From Seiridium cupressi (Eukaryota; Ascomycota; Sordariomycetes; Amphisphaeriales; Sporocadaceae): a stretch of DNA of 64,000 nucleotides. The stretch is from positions 62,001 to 126,000 of the forward strand of contig JARVKI010000085.1 of the NCBI GenBank assembly GCA_036674765.1, written 5' to 3'. Shown here one piece after another: positions 46,231 to 55,705 of the stretch (its first letter is position 1; the number at the start of each line of letters is the position of its first letter). Both the position numbers and the translations under genes were made by a program. A model generated the notes under the pieces. It worked only from the letters and a program-made list of their open reading frames with translations, was not told where the DNA came from and searched no databases.

Positions 46231-47120
46231 ATGTCTTCCACCGATAGTACATATGACCCGGCAACCTACTGGGTTGCCCCGCTCGGAACTTTAGAACTTC
46301 GGCTCGCCTGCATCTGCAGCACCTACTCTTCCAAAATACTCTCGGCGGCCTCATCCTAGAACCCGGGATCGGAAAGTCGCTTCCAGCGGACCAGCCTCTC
46401 AAGGTAGCCGATCTGGCTTGCGGGAACGGAATTTGGCTCTCAGATCTGGCCCGCCATCTGGAGTCCCAGGGCAGAACCAACTTCCAACTTGATGGCTACG
46501 ACGTCAACCCTATCAACTTCCCTTCAGCGCATCTTCTCCCTGCGTGTCTTCAGCTCAAGGAGCTAGATGTGCTCGCGCCGTTCCCAGAGGAACTTGTCGG
46601 CGCCTACGATGTGGCCCACATTCGCGCCCTCGTCTCTGTCGTGCCGAACGATGACCCTTCGCACATCCTGAATCAAGCCTTGTCGCTTCTGAAGCCGGGC
46701 GGCTGGCTGCAGTGGGAAGAAGCGCGCGTCGACTCGTGGACAACTCAGGCGCCCCCCGGTGTATCAAAGACATCCACCGATATCATCGTCCAGCTACTAA
46801 CGGCTGGCGCCCGTGCACGAGGGACCACCTTCGAGTTTCTAGGCAAGCTGGACCAGCACTTCAGTAAGGCTCGCTACGAGGCAGTGTCATTCTGACAGAT
46901 TGAAAAGCGAGCTGTTGATATGAAGGCGTGGACAGAGGACTATCTCATGGTATGGGAAGAGCTCCCGTCCGTCTTCCCGACGAAGGAACAGGCGCCCCAG
47001 TCGCCTATGACTAGGGAGGCCTTCACTGATCTGTTCCTCAAAGCGGTAGCAGAGACTGAGCAGGGAGTAGTCGTCCATCACAAGGCTATTGTGGTAACAA
47101 GTGGGCGAAAGGCGATATAG
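46231..47120 (+). pseudogene. LaeA-like class I methyltransferase pseudogene
   Basis: The ATG at 46231 begins MSSTDSTYDPATYWVAP. The rest of the protein is in another frame, resuming as TSARLHLQHLLFQNTLGG, so an indel lies at about 46,265-46,300. The S-adenosylmethionine-binding motif I, VADLACGNGIWLSDLARHL, follows, then YDVNPINFP, AYDVAHIRALV and LKPGGWLQWEEARVD, the order seen in LaeA/UmtA-type fungal methyltransferases. A TGA at 46893-46895 interrupts the frame between AVSF and QIEKRAVDMKAWTEDY, which continues open to the stop at 47120. Trp is a likely ancestral residue there. With both lesions the gene should not make an active enzyme. Relatives methylate secondary metabolites or regulate secondary metabolism. 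This copy shows no nuclear-type extension, so an enzyme of a former cluster is more likely than a regulator. Confidence 0.82.
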
Positions 47121-49259
47121 ATTGCCTCAAAGACGAGAGCAGCAAATCAAGTTTTGAATAAGAATGCCATATAGAATATGCGTTTCAACAGTTCCCAATT
47201 AGCCGTGGTTCCATCTACGCGAAACCCCGTTGCGCCGTTCCCTGTACTCACTATACTCTGAAGTCTCCCCGATCGTCAGCTTGGCCAGTATATCATGTGG
47301 GGGCTCGTTTATCATAGGAATGTGATGCTTCTATGTGGCCAGCTGGATTATAAGGCGTCACTTGATTGCATCTTTGGTGGCATCAAGCAAACTAAAGAAC
47401 CTCGGAGGCTTGGATCAGCTCAAGAGTGAGCTGCATCTCACGAGCTCCTTCAACCTAGTCTGCAAAGAATCATCGAGCACATCACTACATTTCACACACC
47501 CTTTTTGGGGTATTCTTCCTAGGCTCTAGCAAATGGTAGTACGACAGGGGCAAGAACCGAAGACAAGCCAATTCTGTGGAGAACAGTTGAAGAATGGTTC
47601 GAAGTCAGTCAGACAAGTACCCATCTAAACAGCTGCTGTGTCAGAGTTCACGAACTCAACCACAGAGCAACGAGTAAGCGTAGAATACATCCGCTTATCG
47701 CCATCTGTGGGCCCTGAAGTAGGGCCAACGATGTCACAATACTCATAAAGCCTTTACACTGACCAAGAACCCTTTTGCGAGCAGTCTCTGACCCTGTCAG
47801 AATTTCCGAGTCCTTGGCATCCGACCGTGGTTGGAATGTAGACAGGTTCCAAGTTGGCGATGTTTCGTCGAGTGGCATCAAATTCAGAAGACCAACTCCG
47901 GGATATGCCTCCCTAGATCTCGGAAGTACAGGTAGTTGAAACTGAGCGAGTTTTACCAGTGAGAGGGCCCTATGCGCCCAAGCTACGGTGATGCGCAAGG
48001 ATGGACTGCAGCAGATGCCGGAAGAGGTCATCCAACTCGGAAGGGCTGAGCAGTACGGATATCGACGAAGTTCATTCTATTTCATATACAATGCATTGCT
48101 GGGCAGCAGAAGTTGGCCCTTGCGACAGCGCCATTCTGTCTCGATGTTATCATGCTCTACCGAGGACGATATAAGGTCAGGTTCAGAGACTCGTCGACGA
48201 CCGGCATCATGTGCTGCGGTTAATATTGATAGATATTAGTGTCAGTCTCGGATATATGGCCTCTTGGCAAAACTCTGTGTACAATGTTTTTTCTGCACAC
48301 CTAGAGAAACCGAGAGCGCTTGAGCCATTTGTGCCACCAAAAAGAATTTTGATGTAGGTTTTTTTTTTTTTTTTTTTTTCTAAATTTCTTTTTTCCAGCC
48401 TCAAATTAGATATAAAATCATATTAGCGTTTTATGATAAACATATATGAGCATACTCAATATGTGCATCAATTGAGAAAATTAATTCCGCAATGAGTCTC
48501 CATAGTCCAAAGTTACTTGTTAGAGTCGATGACGAAGTTAGCGAATACTTGATCGACCAGGCTTTAGTGTAACAGAAATCGAGTCATAGCAGAGTCGCAG
48601 ACCAAGCATATACCTGTAACCTTTTTCATCTCACTCGTTCCAGTAGTCACCCTGCCAGGGGAATCGTTGGTGACTGGAAGTACTACCTATATTATAATTC
48701 GAGATAGGAGGCGGCTAATTTCTAGACTGATACAACTACCGATCGACCATGATAGACAACGCTTGAATTAGTGCGTCCCTCTCAAACTTAGCTCATATTT
48801 TGGAACTTGTGGCTGTCCGAGAAATGGCCTCAAACAACACAGCCAAGCGCCCCCAGTTTTAGGTTGACTTAAGCGATTGGCGATGATTGCAACATTATAC
48901 AGGCTGGACGTGGCGTTAATCCTAATGGCCTCATCAATTGCGATGACTCAGCTCATCACCGAGGGCCTCAATACGTCAATTTCATATAAAATGAGCCGTT
49001 CTAGAATCCTCAATGATAATCGAACTTTCCCTCCCTATTCTCTTTGGTTCCCCTCGCCCACCTAATCTCCTAGGTTGCGCCGCTCACCCGGCGCAGGCAG
49101 GACGAGAAGTATGCAGTTACATTTTATTAACTTTGTGAGTGATCCCAGGTTAGTCTATTGTAGTTTTCTTCTATTAGGATCTAAATAAGAAGCCGGAAAG
49201 CTCTCATCGATAACGAAATGAGTGATGCAGATGGCAATAAATGCATTCTAAAGCCTAAG
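47121..49259. other. Spacer with one possible coding relic and a poly-T tract
   Basis: A minus-strand frame from about 48,240 to 47,648 (roughly 198 codons) is interrupted by only one TAG (48077-48079). It includes WRCRKGQLLLPSNALYMK before the stop and WAHRALSLVKLAQFQLPVL and LGLLNLMPLDE-like sequence after it. It may be a decayed gene with one nonsense codon, but I cannot name a family. The rest is non-coding by eye and becomes AT-rich after 48,360. Confidence 0.35.
48359..48379. repeat. Poly-T tract (21 T)
   Basis: An uninterrupted run of 21 T, read as poly-A on the minus strand. It might be a simple repeat or the trace of a retroposed tail. No coding element is attached to it. Confidence 0.95.
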
Positions 49260-51104
49260 TCAATACATCCTTCTAGCCTTGACTCGCGGTAGACATGAAA
49301 TAGTTGCAGTCTCAGTCATCGATAATCTAGGTAGACCAACGCTACATGTCTCACCCGGCATCTCGCACGAATTCATTCTTCCCAAAACGACATATATGTT
49401 CCTAACAACCAAGCTTTCTGATCCTCTCTGGTAATAGTACGACCCGCCTTGGCGCTTTTTGTTGGATTCCCAGGTTACTTCGATAAACCCAGGCATATCT
49501 TTATCTTCCAACACTCGAGGCCGGAAATTGCGAGGATCAGATCTATACGGCAAGCTATGAAATCTGTATGATATATAGTCTCTCTGCCTGCCCCTGCGTG
49601 TGGACATGTTGATGATCGATGAGCCAAATGCGCTTTCTGGTGCACTTGTGTTGGAAGTTTCAGGCGGGTAAATCGTGCGTCCCTTGTCCGATCTTGACTC
49701 CAGACGTCCCTCTTGTTGGACGGACCATCTCTGAAATCCTCTACCGGCCCCCTGAGCAGCTTTTTCGACCTGTGAGTTCCAGTACTTGTCGGTGGCTACA
49801 GGGAAAAGCTTGTTATAACGAATGATGTAGTGCTAGGCAGTATGGCACACTCCTTATGCTCTGTGGAGACTTGATCTCGAATCGAGGATACTTTCGCAAT
49901 GCCCATGGGAGCTCTGCAATGTCATGTTGCAATTGGTCCAGTGCGGCAGCATCTTTCTCGATTCGCCTGACGTCGTTCTGGATAATTTCGCCTTCTTTGA
50001 CGTATTGAAGCTCCCGCTTCTTATCAGCCATGCATAGGTGCACTTTGCATATTCAACACCTGCTCTCATCGCGTCTATATCATTCTCCGCTTATTAATAT
50101 ATGACCTAGCTGTGTCTGGTAATACCTGAATAGCTCCTTCGTGCAACTTACATGTGTTCCCCAATAGTCTTTCCCAATAAAGATCGATGAATCTCAAGAG
50201 ATCATTGGTAGTCTTAAACTCAGGGATTTGAATCTTCTTGATATCAAGCCGCCTATGCTTCTTCTGGACAGGTCCAGGCAACCTCTCAAGGTAGGCTCGA
50301 CATCGTCGATCTGAAGCGCGCCTCATTTTCCCATAATGGACTGTTAATTATCTCTCTGGTGGATGGGCCATTTCGAAGGAAGTGGAAATGGCCCGTTCTA
50401 GAGACCTGAGTAATGAAAGAAATGATGCCGTACAAAGAAATTAGCTCAGAAGGAATTCATACGGACGAATCCAAGGTATTTTGAGGCCCTTGTGACGAAC
50501 TCGTCCTCCGAGGTCTGTCAAGTTTGCAGAGCTTGTTTGAAATTTCCCTCGAGACCTCTGCCGAGATCTCAAAGAACTTCAGATAGTCTACGCCAGATTG
50601 CGGAACGAAGGGGAGAGGCTCCAACAATTGCTGCAAATTGTTCAAAGCTTTTCGGGTCTTCACTGATCGCACATTCGGGAGCAGTTGCTCTAGCAATCTG
50701 TGTTTGCCTCGCACTTGATTTGCGGAACATCAGCGATGATCTCTACCTTTGCTTGTATATATACTAACCATCTAGCGATATTTGAAGGCCATCGGAAGAG
50801 TAGTAACTTATCCAACGATGAATCGCGTTGCTTTCTACGATGTAAATATTGTCGGGAAGCCGAAAGTAGTGGGCTTGTGGTCTTTGAGGGAGAGGCTCCA
50901 CAAACGATAATTTGTAGGCTTCGCGGCAGTAGGGGGGACACTGAATTGGAGCAAGGTCAAAGGCCAAAAGTCAAAACCCAAAGTTAGGATGTAAAGGAAG
51001 TCATTCAACAACTTAGTCGAGTTCAATTGCGGTGGTTTTGGGGATGCCAAGAAGGATGAGACCCAAACGACGCAGAACCATAGGTATGGCTCCAAGATAC
51101 CATT
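49260..51104 (-). pseudogene. Unrecognised multi-exon gene with in-frame stops, probable pseudogene
   Basis: Several minus-strand frames look coding and lie head to tail. Segment A (51104-50769) reads GAIPMVLRRLGLILLG and KTTAIELD, then TAA (51013-51015), VVE, TGA (51001-51003), LPLHPNFGF, TGA (50971-50973), AFDLAPIQCPPYCREAYKL, HYFRLPDNIYIVESNAIHRW. A good 55-nt intron (50768-50714, GTTAGT to AAG) joins it to segment B (50713-50457), LLEQLLPNVRSVKTRKALNN. Further segments are 50326-50075 (RRLDIKKIQIPEF, LLRFIDLYWERLLG), 50043-49813 (RRIEKDAAALDQLQHDIAELP, coiled-coil-like) and an open frame from about 49,842 to 49,260 (about 194 codons). I do not recognise the family. The three stops can each arise by one transition from Gln, Arg or Trp codons. 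An unrecognised intron ending at a CAATTCAG acceptor could remove two of them. Exon borders past segment B are unresolved. Confidence 0.5.
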
Positions 51105-52234
51105 CTATTCACGTTATTTCACACATAAGTTGAAATAGGAACACTTACAGAAGGAGGAAAATCAATGTTCATACAATGCCCACATCTTGTGACAATTGCT
51201 TTGATACTCTCGCGGTTGCTCTATTATCAACCATGAAGGCGGAATGGTGTTAGACTAGTGGTTATTTTGAGACTACCGCGTCTGGAACAAGGAAGAGGGT
51301 TGAGCGTGCATCGAGACTGTTTACTGAGTTTGACTGGATCATGCATCTCGCGAGCTGAGACATGTGGCCGTGAGGCCATTTTTTCCATTGGCTACCCCCA
51401 TAGCTAGGCTATTACCCCCTGTCAAGCTAGCATACGCACGAATGATGATGGCACCACATGTGGTCGTGTCATAGTACATCTGCCGGCATATTCATTAATG
51501 GCCTCACCTATACTTGGGCCGCGTCGCGTCATACCCCAAAGTACGGAAAACTTCCGTTGGTAAAGCCTACAGTGGTTGCTATGCGGCTGAAGCTCTCCTG
51601 TCTTGAAACAGCATAGATGGAAGCGTCAATGAAATACGCATCAACTACAAGCTTCTGAATACCGAAGGCGGATATTTACCTTCCAATAGTTGTGCACCAA
51701 GCAGATGATGGGTTTGTCTAGAGGCACTCTGTTTGAATGATTTCACTCGGAGAATTCTACAAGATGACCCTTCGCAGTTCAACTCAGAGGAGAAGAGAAA
51801 TGAAACAGGAATTGCTAAATAATGTGGGAGGGAACTGCATGGAGGCGTAAACATCGATGGGCCCGTGTCTGGACAGACAGGGAATGAGGGTGAGACCTGT
51901 CATATAGCTATATGCCCGGCGTGACAGAATCTAGTCTAGAAGGTTTGCTTTGTAATTGTCGCATTCACAACACGAAGACCAAAGCCCATTTGTGTGATGA
52001 TATAATTTGATATGATTTGATATGATACATTTCGAGTTTGTCTGAATGCAGCCAGACCCAACTAATGCCACGAACGCCGACTATCCTGTAACTTTTCGAA
52101 CCGTCCGCCCAACCGCCTTGTTATGTGACAAGAATATCTACATCATGATACATCTCCTAGATCGTACATATACAATAGAAAGCAGGCTTCCTACTTGCTT
52201 TAATACCATCCATTTTATACACTGAGACACCCGA
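51105..52234. other. Boundary spacer between decayed region and conserved block
   Basis: No gene is supported. A short tandem of TTTGATATGA-type units lies at 52,005-52,027. The last part is the 3' untranslated region of the polymerase gene. This is where the layout changes from sparse and broken to dense and intact. Confidence 0.5.
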
Positions 52235-55200
52235 TTATATCCTCGGCCCCCAACCCCTGTTCGACTTGGGTGGCATGCGCTCCCATACCCATTTGTTGGC
52301 TTTGCCGCTCTCAAAGCTTCTCGTGAACTTGGTGCTCTCGAACGGTTCGTACATGTGCGGGATCAGTTGAGGCTGACTGCTATAAGGAAGGATCTTCCTC
52401 GGCCTTCCCCGGCCCGGTCCGCTTGTGCCAGAGGCAGAGCCTGAGCCACCCACACCAGGTGACGTGGTCTTCTTCTGATCCTTCAGGATCTCGCGAAGTT
52501 CAGCTTCATCATTCGTGATTTGTGCTTTCAGGAACGAAAGGTCGCCGGTTGACGTCCCGTCGCCAAGAGACTCCATGACCGGAACACGTGGAGTGTATGG
52601 GATATCATTTAGCTTGGGTGCAAACTTTTCTGGAACAATTGAGGGATCAAGATAGGCCTGTTTGCCCTTTTCAAGAAGCTGCAGGATGTCCAAACTCTCG
52701 CCAACTGGTATCGGCGTCGAATGGCTAGGTGTGACGCAGTCCATATCAACCTCCTTCCGTAACACGTGGTCGATATCCACAGCGGAGAAGTAGGCACACG
52801 CCTGTGGCAAGTCATTGATGCCGACCTGTTGTGCGAACATGGCCCTCGTCCATAGATTGGCTACCTGTAGCGCCATAGCAGCACGGTATTTATCCTCGTC
52901 CTTGACGAGATATCGAATCTCATCGTGTACGGTAATGGCAAGACGGGCATTGATGTTGAACCGCCTGGTGAGATAGTCCATTCCAACGATCAGAAGATGC
53001 AAGTAGTCAACCCCACTGGATTGGATAGCCCAGTTAATGCGACTGGTCAAGAAGCCGCCCTTGCTAACGAAGCGACCCATCAAGGCTTCCGTGATACCGG
53101 CGCCTAGCACAGGCGTGCGTGGTTTGTCCTGCTCTGCAAACTCTTCGAGCTTGTTGAAGACGAAGGACTCGGTGCCACCGCGCCAGAACGGCCTCTTGGA
53201 TAGGGCCTTGCGGCTCGTCTTGGTGCCTTTGGTGGTGGCGTAGAGCTTTCCCGCTGTTTCGAGTGTGTCAGATTCCGAAAGATTTGGGTCAAACTGTCGT
53301 AGAAGGGTGGCTGCAAACTTGAGACCAGCACCATAAATCCGGCCATAATTGAACACCTTGGCGTCGTTTCGCGTGATGCCCAAAATAGAAGCAGTCCGAG
53401 AGTGCAAGTCGGTGCCTGCAGCCTTGGTACCCTCCAGTGTCATGAAGCCAATCGCGTTGCCGCCGTGCATCTTGAAAATCGCATCCCCAATGACACTAGC
53501 AATCCAAAGCTCCTCCGAGTCGACATCAGCACCGACGAACGAATATCCCGGCGGCGCTCTGACCATGGCTTTCAGTTCGGAACCCACGCGGTTCTTCTTG
53601 GCGTTGCTTGCTGTGAGCCAGGTGTTCTCTACTGCTCTTCGGGTGATGGTACCCATGGGAATAATCTGTGGAAGGATGTAGCCTTGCTTGTGCGCATCCA
53701 TCCTGCGCTTCTTGCTCCCGGGGATTTTGTCCTTCTCGTATACAACCATCTGCGACATGATTCTATCGCGAGCACTAATCCAATAAGAACAGGATGCGTT
53801 CATCTCGAGTGCCTCCTTGGCATATGTAAACTCTGAAGATAATGTTCCCTTGTCAAAGTATGACAAGTATCCCTTCGCCAAAGGATTCGCGCATCGTGAT
53901 GTGGGGCCATCCTTGTGTGGCAGCTTCATGTAGAAGCCGTTGCGATCCTCTTTGATGGCCTCGATGGGTTCGTCGGTCATATCGCAGCGCACGAGTTGCG
54001 TGTCTGCGTATTTCGACATATCCTTGGCTGGCACTCTAAAGGTCCATCCATATTTATCAGACCAATGCAACGGATATCCATCCCATGCTAGCCTGAGCAG
54101 CAAAGGAGCTACGCGTGTCCGTACGGTGATGTTGATTGGCATGTCCTTTTTCATGAAGAGATCCTTGTACCACTTGGGCATTCCTGGCATCTTCTGGCGA
54201 GCGGCAGGCCGAGGAGGATCTCCCTTCTTCTTGCCCTTAACCATCTTGATCTCCATGCCAGACCAATCCAATTGCCGCAGCCATGGGTCGCTCCCCCATC
54301 TCTCCGAGTCATCTTTGATGCTGAGAGCTTTCTCGGTCAGTCCGACCAGACGTTCTGTGACGGCATCTGACAACCTGTGGTAGGTTGCTTCGGCATTGGC
54401 AATATAAGCGTCCCAGGACTTATCGACGGGCAGAATGACCGATGAAAGATGCCTCAATGCTGCGAAGCTGACCGGATGAGGACATGTTTCCAAGAAGTTG
54501 GGGAAAACAATCTTGTAGACCCTATGAGTGACGGCGACATCCGCAGCACAATAATCCAGAAGGTGGTCGAGCCTTTCTAGAATCTCATCGCGGCTCGAGC
54601 CGCCAAAGTCATCCCGAGCGGACTTGTCGAGAGTAACGTCTAGATGGAATTTAGCGACGTCTCTCAACGAGTTGATTGCGCTCCTCTCGACCCATAGTTC
54701 TTCCTCCTCTTCTCTGAAATTATTGCTGTTGAGGAGGTTGGCCAACTCCACATTATTTGTTTCCTTTGAAATCTTATCCCGAAGCTCCCTGCTCTTCTTG
54801 TGCTTCATCCAGGTGGGCCTTTGCTGAGAGCACATGCCGTTGACTGCTACGTGTAGAGACATTGTATCTAGAAACGAGTTTCTGGTCTGTTTCAGGTCGT
54901 ATTCTTCTAGCACCCTCGCCCGATCGTATCCGATGTTATGTCCCACGATGATCCGGTCTTCAGAAGGGTCGCCCAGTGGAATCAAGTGTTTGTCGTCTTT
55001 TGACTCCCCCAAAAGCCACGGCGATAACCATGCGTACCATGCTGTCGGACTCATTGCGCAAGCCATGACTGCGAACGAACTTTCCTTCCACATGACCTCG
55101 GTATCGAAACATAGCAGCTTGTCATCCGGTGCTTCCACGGCTTCGCTTCTCCCATCTGCATAATACTTGGTCCAGCCGCTTCGGCGCACCCATTTTCTCG

Positions 55201-55705
55201 GTCGCGGCGGTGCATTTACTCTGGCGAACTGCTTCGCGTGGCTCAGGAAGGGCTCGGCGCAATCGACTCCCAGCTTGTGAAAATGTTCATCGAGGGTCTG
55301 CCCCTGAATCGGGGGCACATCGAAAGCAATCGGCGGGTTATTATCGGTATTCCTTCCAAGGAGATCATGCCGCCGTAGATGGTCCTTGGAGAGCTCTACC
55401 AGTTCCTTCGGCACAGGTGTGCTGGCGGTGCGGAAGACTTGGTCGTAGACATGGGCGCTGAGATGTTGGACCCCGATCTCGTTGAATCTGGGCTCGGATT
55501 GTTTCGCCAGACTTTGAGACTGAAGCTGCTCGGGAGGATCGTCTACTAATGGCTGTGCGGCGGTTGCTGTCGATTGCCATCTGGCTTGCGACGGTATCAG
55601 CCACCCTTGCCGTTGTCTCTGGTGATGCGCCGCTCGGTGTCTGGCTAGGCGCACGAAGCTTGCAGTCGAGGCGCGCCTTACGTGACGCCCTGCATGATTG
55701 AGCAT
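52235..55705 (-). CDS. mip1: Mitochondrial DNA polymerase gamma, catalytic subunit
   Basis: One uninterrupted exon encodes 1156 residues, the usual size for filamentous-fungal Mip1. The first 45 residues are Arg/Ser/His-rich and lack acidic residues, a mitochondrial presequence. The 3'-5' exonuclease shows Exo I CFDTEVMW, Exo II VGHNIGYDRA and Exo III YCAADVAVTHRVY. The family-A polymerase domain shows motif A VGADVDSEELWIASVIGD, motif B RNDAKVFNYGRIYGAG and motif C ITVHDEIRYLV. All catalytic Asp/Glu, Lys and Tyr residues are present. The enzyme replicates and repairs mitochondrial DNA in the matrix. A long C-terminal extension, typical of fungal Mip1 and absent in animals, carries GRGRPRK (residues 1098-1104), an AT-hook-like core. 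The lack of introns and lesions contrasts with the genes to its left. Confidence 0.98.
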   Translation of the reverse strand: MLNHAGRHVRRASTASFVRLARHRAAHHQRQRQGWLIPSQARWQSTATAAQPLVDDPPEQLQSQSLAKQSEPRFNEIGVQHLSAHVYDQVFRTASTPVPKELVELSKDHLRRHDLLGRNTDNNPPIAFDVPPIQGQTLDEHFHKLGVDCAEPFLSHAKQFARVNAPPRPRKWVRRSGWTKYYADGRSEAVEAPDDKLLCFDTEVMWKESSFAVMACAMSPTAWYAWLSPWLLGESKDDKHLIPLGDPSEDRIIVGHNIGYDRARVLEEYDLKQTRNSFLDTMSLHVAVNGMCSQQRPTWMKHKKSRELRDKISKETNNVELANLLNSNNFREEEEELWVERSAINSLRDVAKFHLDVTLDKSARDDFGGSSRDEILERLDHLLDYCAADVAVTHRVYKIVFPNFLETCPHPVSFAALRHLSSVILPVDKSWDAYIANAEATYHRLSDAVTERLVGLTEKALSIKDDSERWGSDPWLRQLDWSGMEIKMVKGKKKGDPPRPAARQKMPGMPKWYKDLFMKKDMPINITVRTRVAPLLLRLAWDGYPLHWSDKYGWTFRVPAKDMSKYADTQLVRCDMTDEPIEAIKEDRNGFYMKLPHKDGPTSRCANPLAKGYLSYFDKGTLSSEFTYAKEALEMNASCSYWISARDRIMSQMVVYEKDKIPGSKKRRMDAHKQGYILPQIIPMGTITRRAVENTWLTASNAKKNRVGSELKAMVRAPPGYSFVGADVDSEELWIASVIGDAIFKMHGGNAIGFMTLEGTKAAGTDLHSRTASILGITRNDAKVFNYGRIYGAGLKFAATLLRQFDPNLSESDTLETAGKLYATTKGTKTSRKALSKRPFWRGGTESFVFNKLEEFAEQDKPRTPVLGAGITEALMGRFVSKGGFLTSRINWAIQSSGVDYLHLLIVGMDYLTRRFNINARLAITVHDEIRYLVKDEDKYRAAMALQVANLWTRAMFAQQVGINDLPQACAYFSAVDIDHVLRKEVDMDCVTPSHSTPIPVGESLDILQLLEKGKQAYLDPSIVPEKFAPKLNDIPYTPRVPVMESLGDGTSTGDLSFLKAQITNDEAELREILKDQKKTTSPGVGGSGSASGTSGPGRGRPRKILPYSSQPQLIPHMYEPFESTKFTRSFESGKANKWVWERMPPKSNRGWGPRI

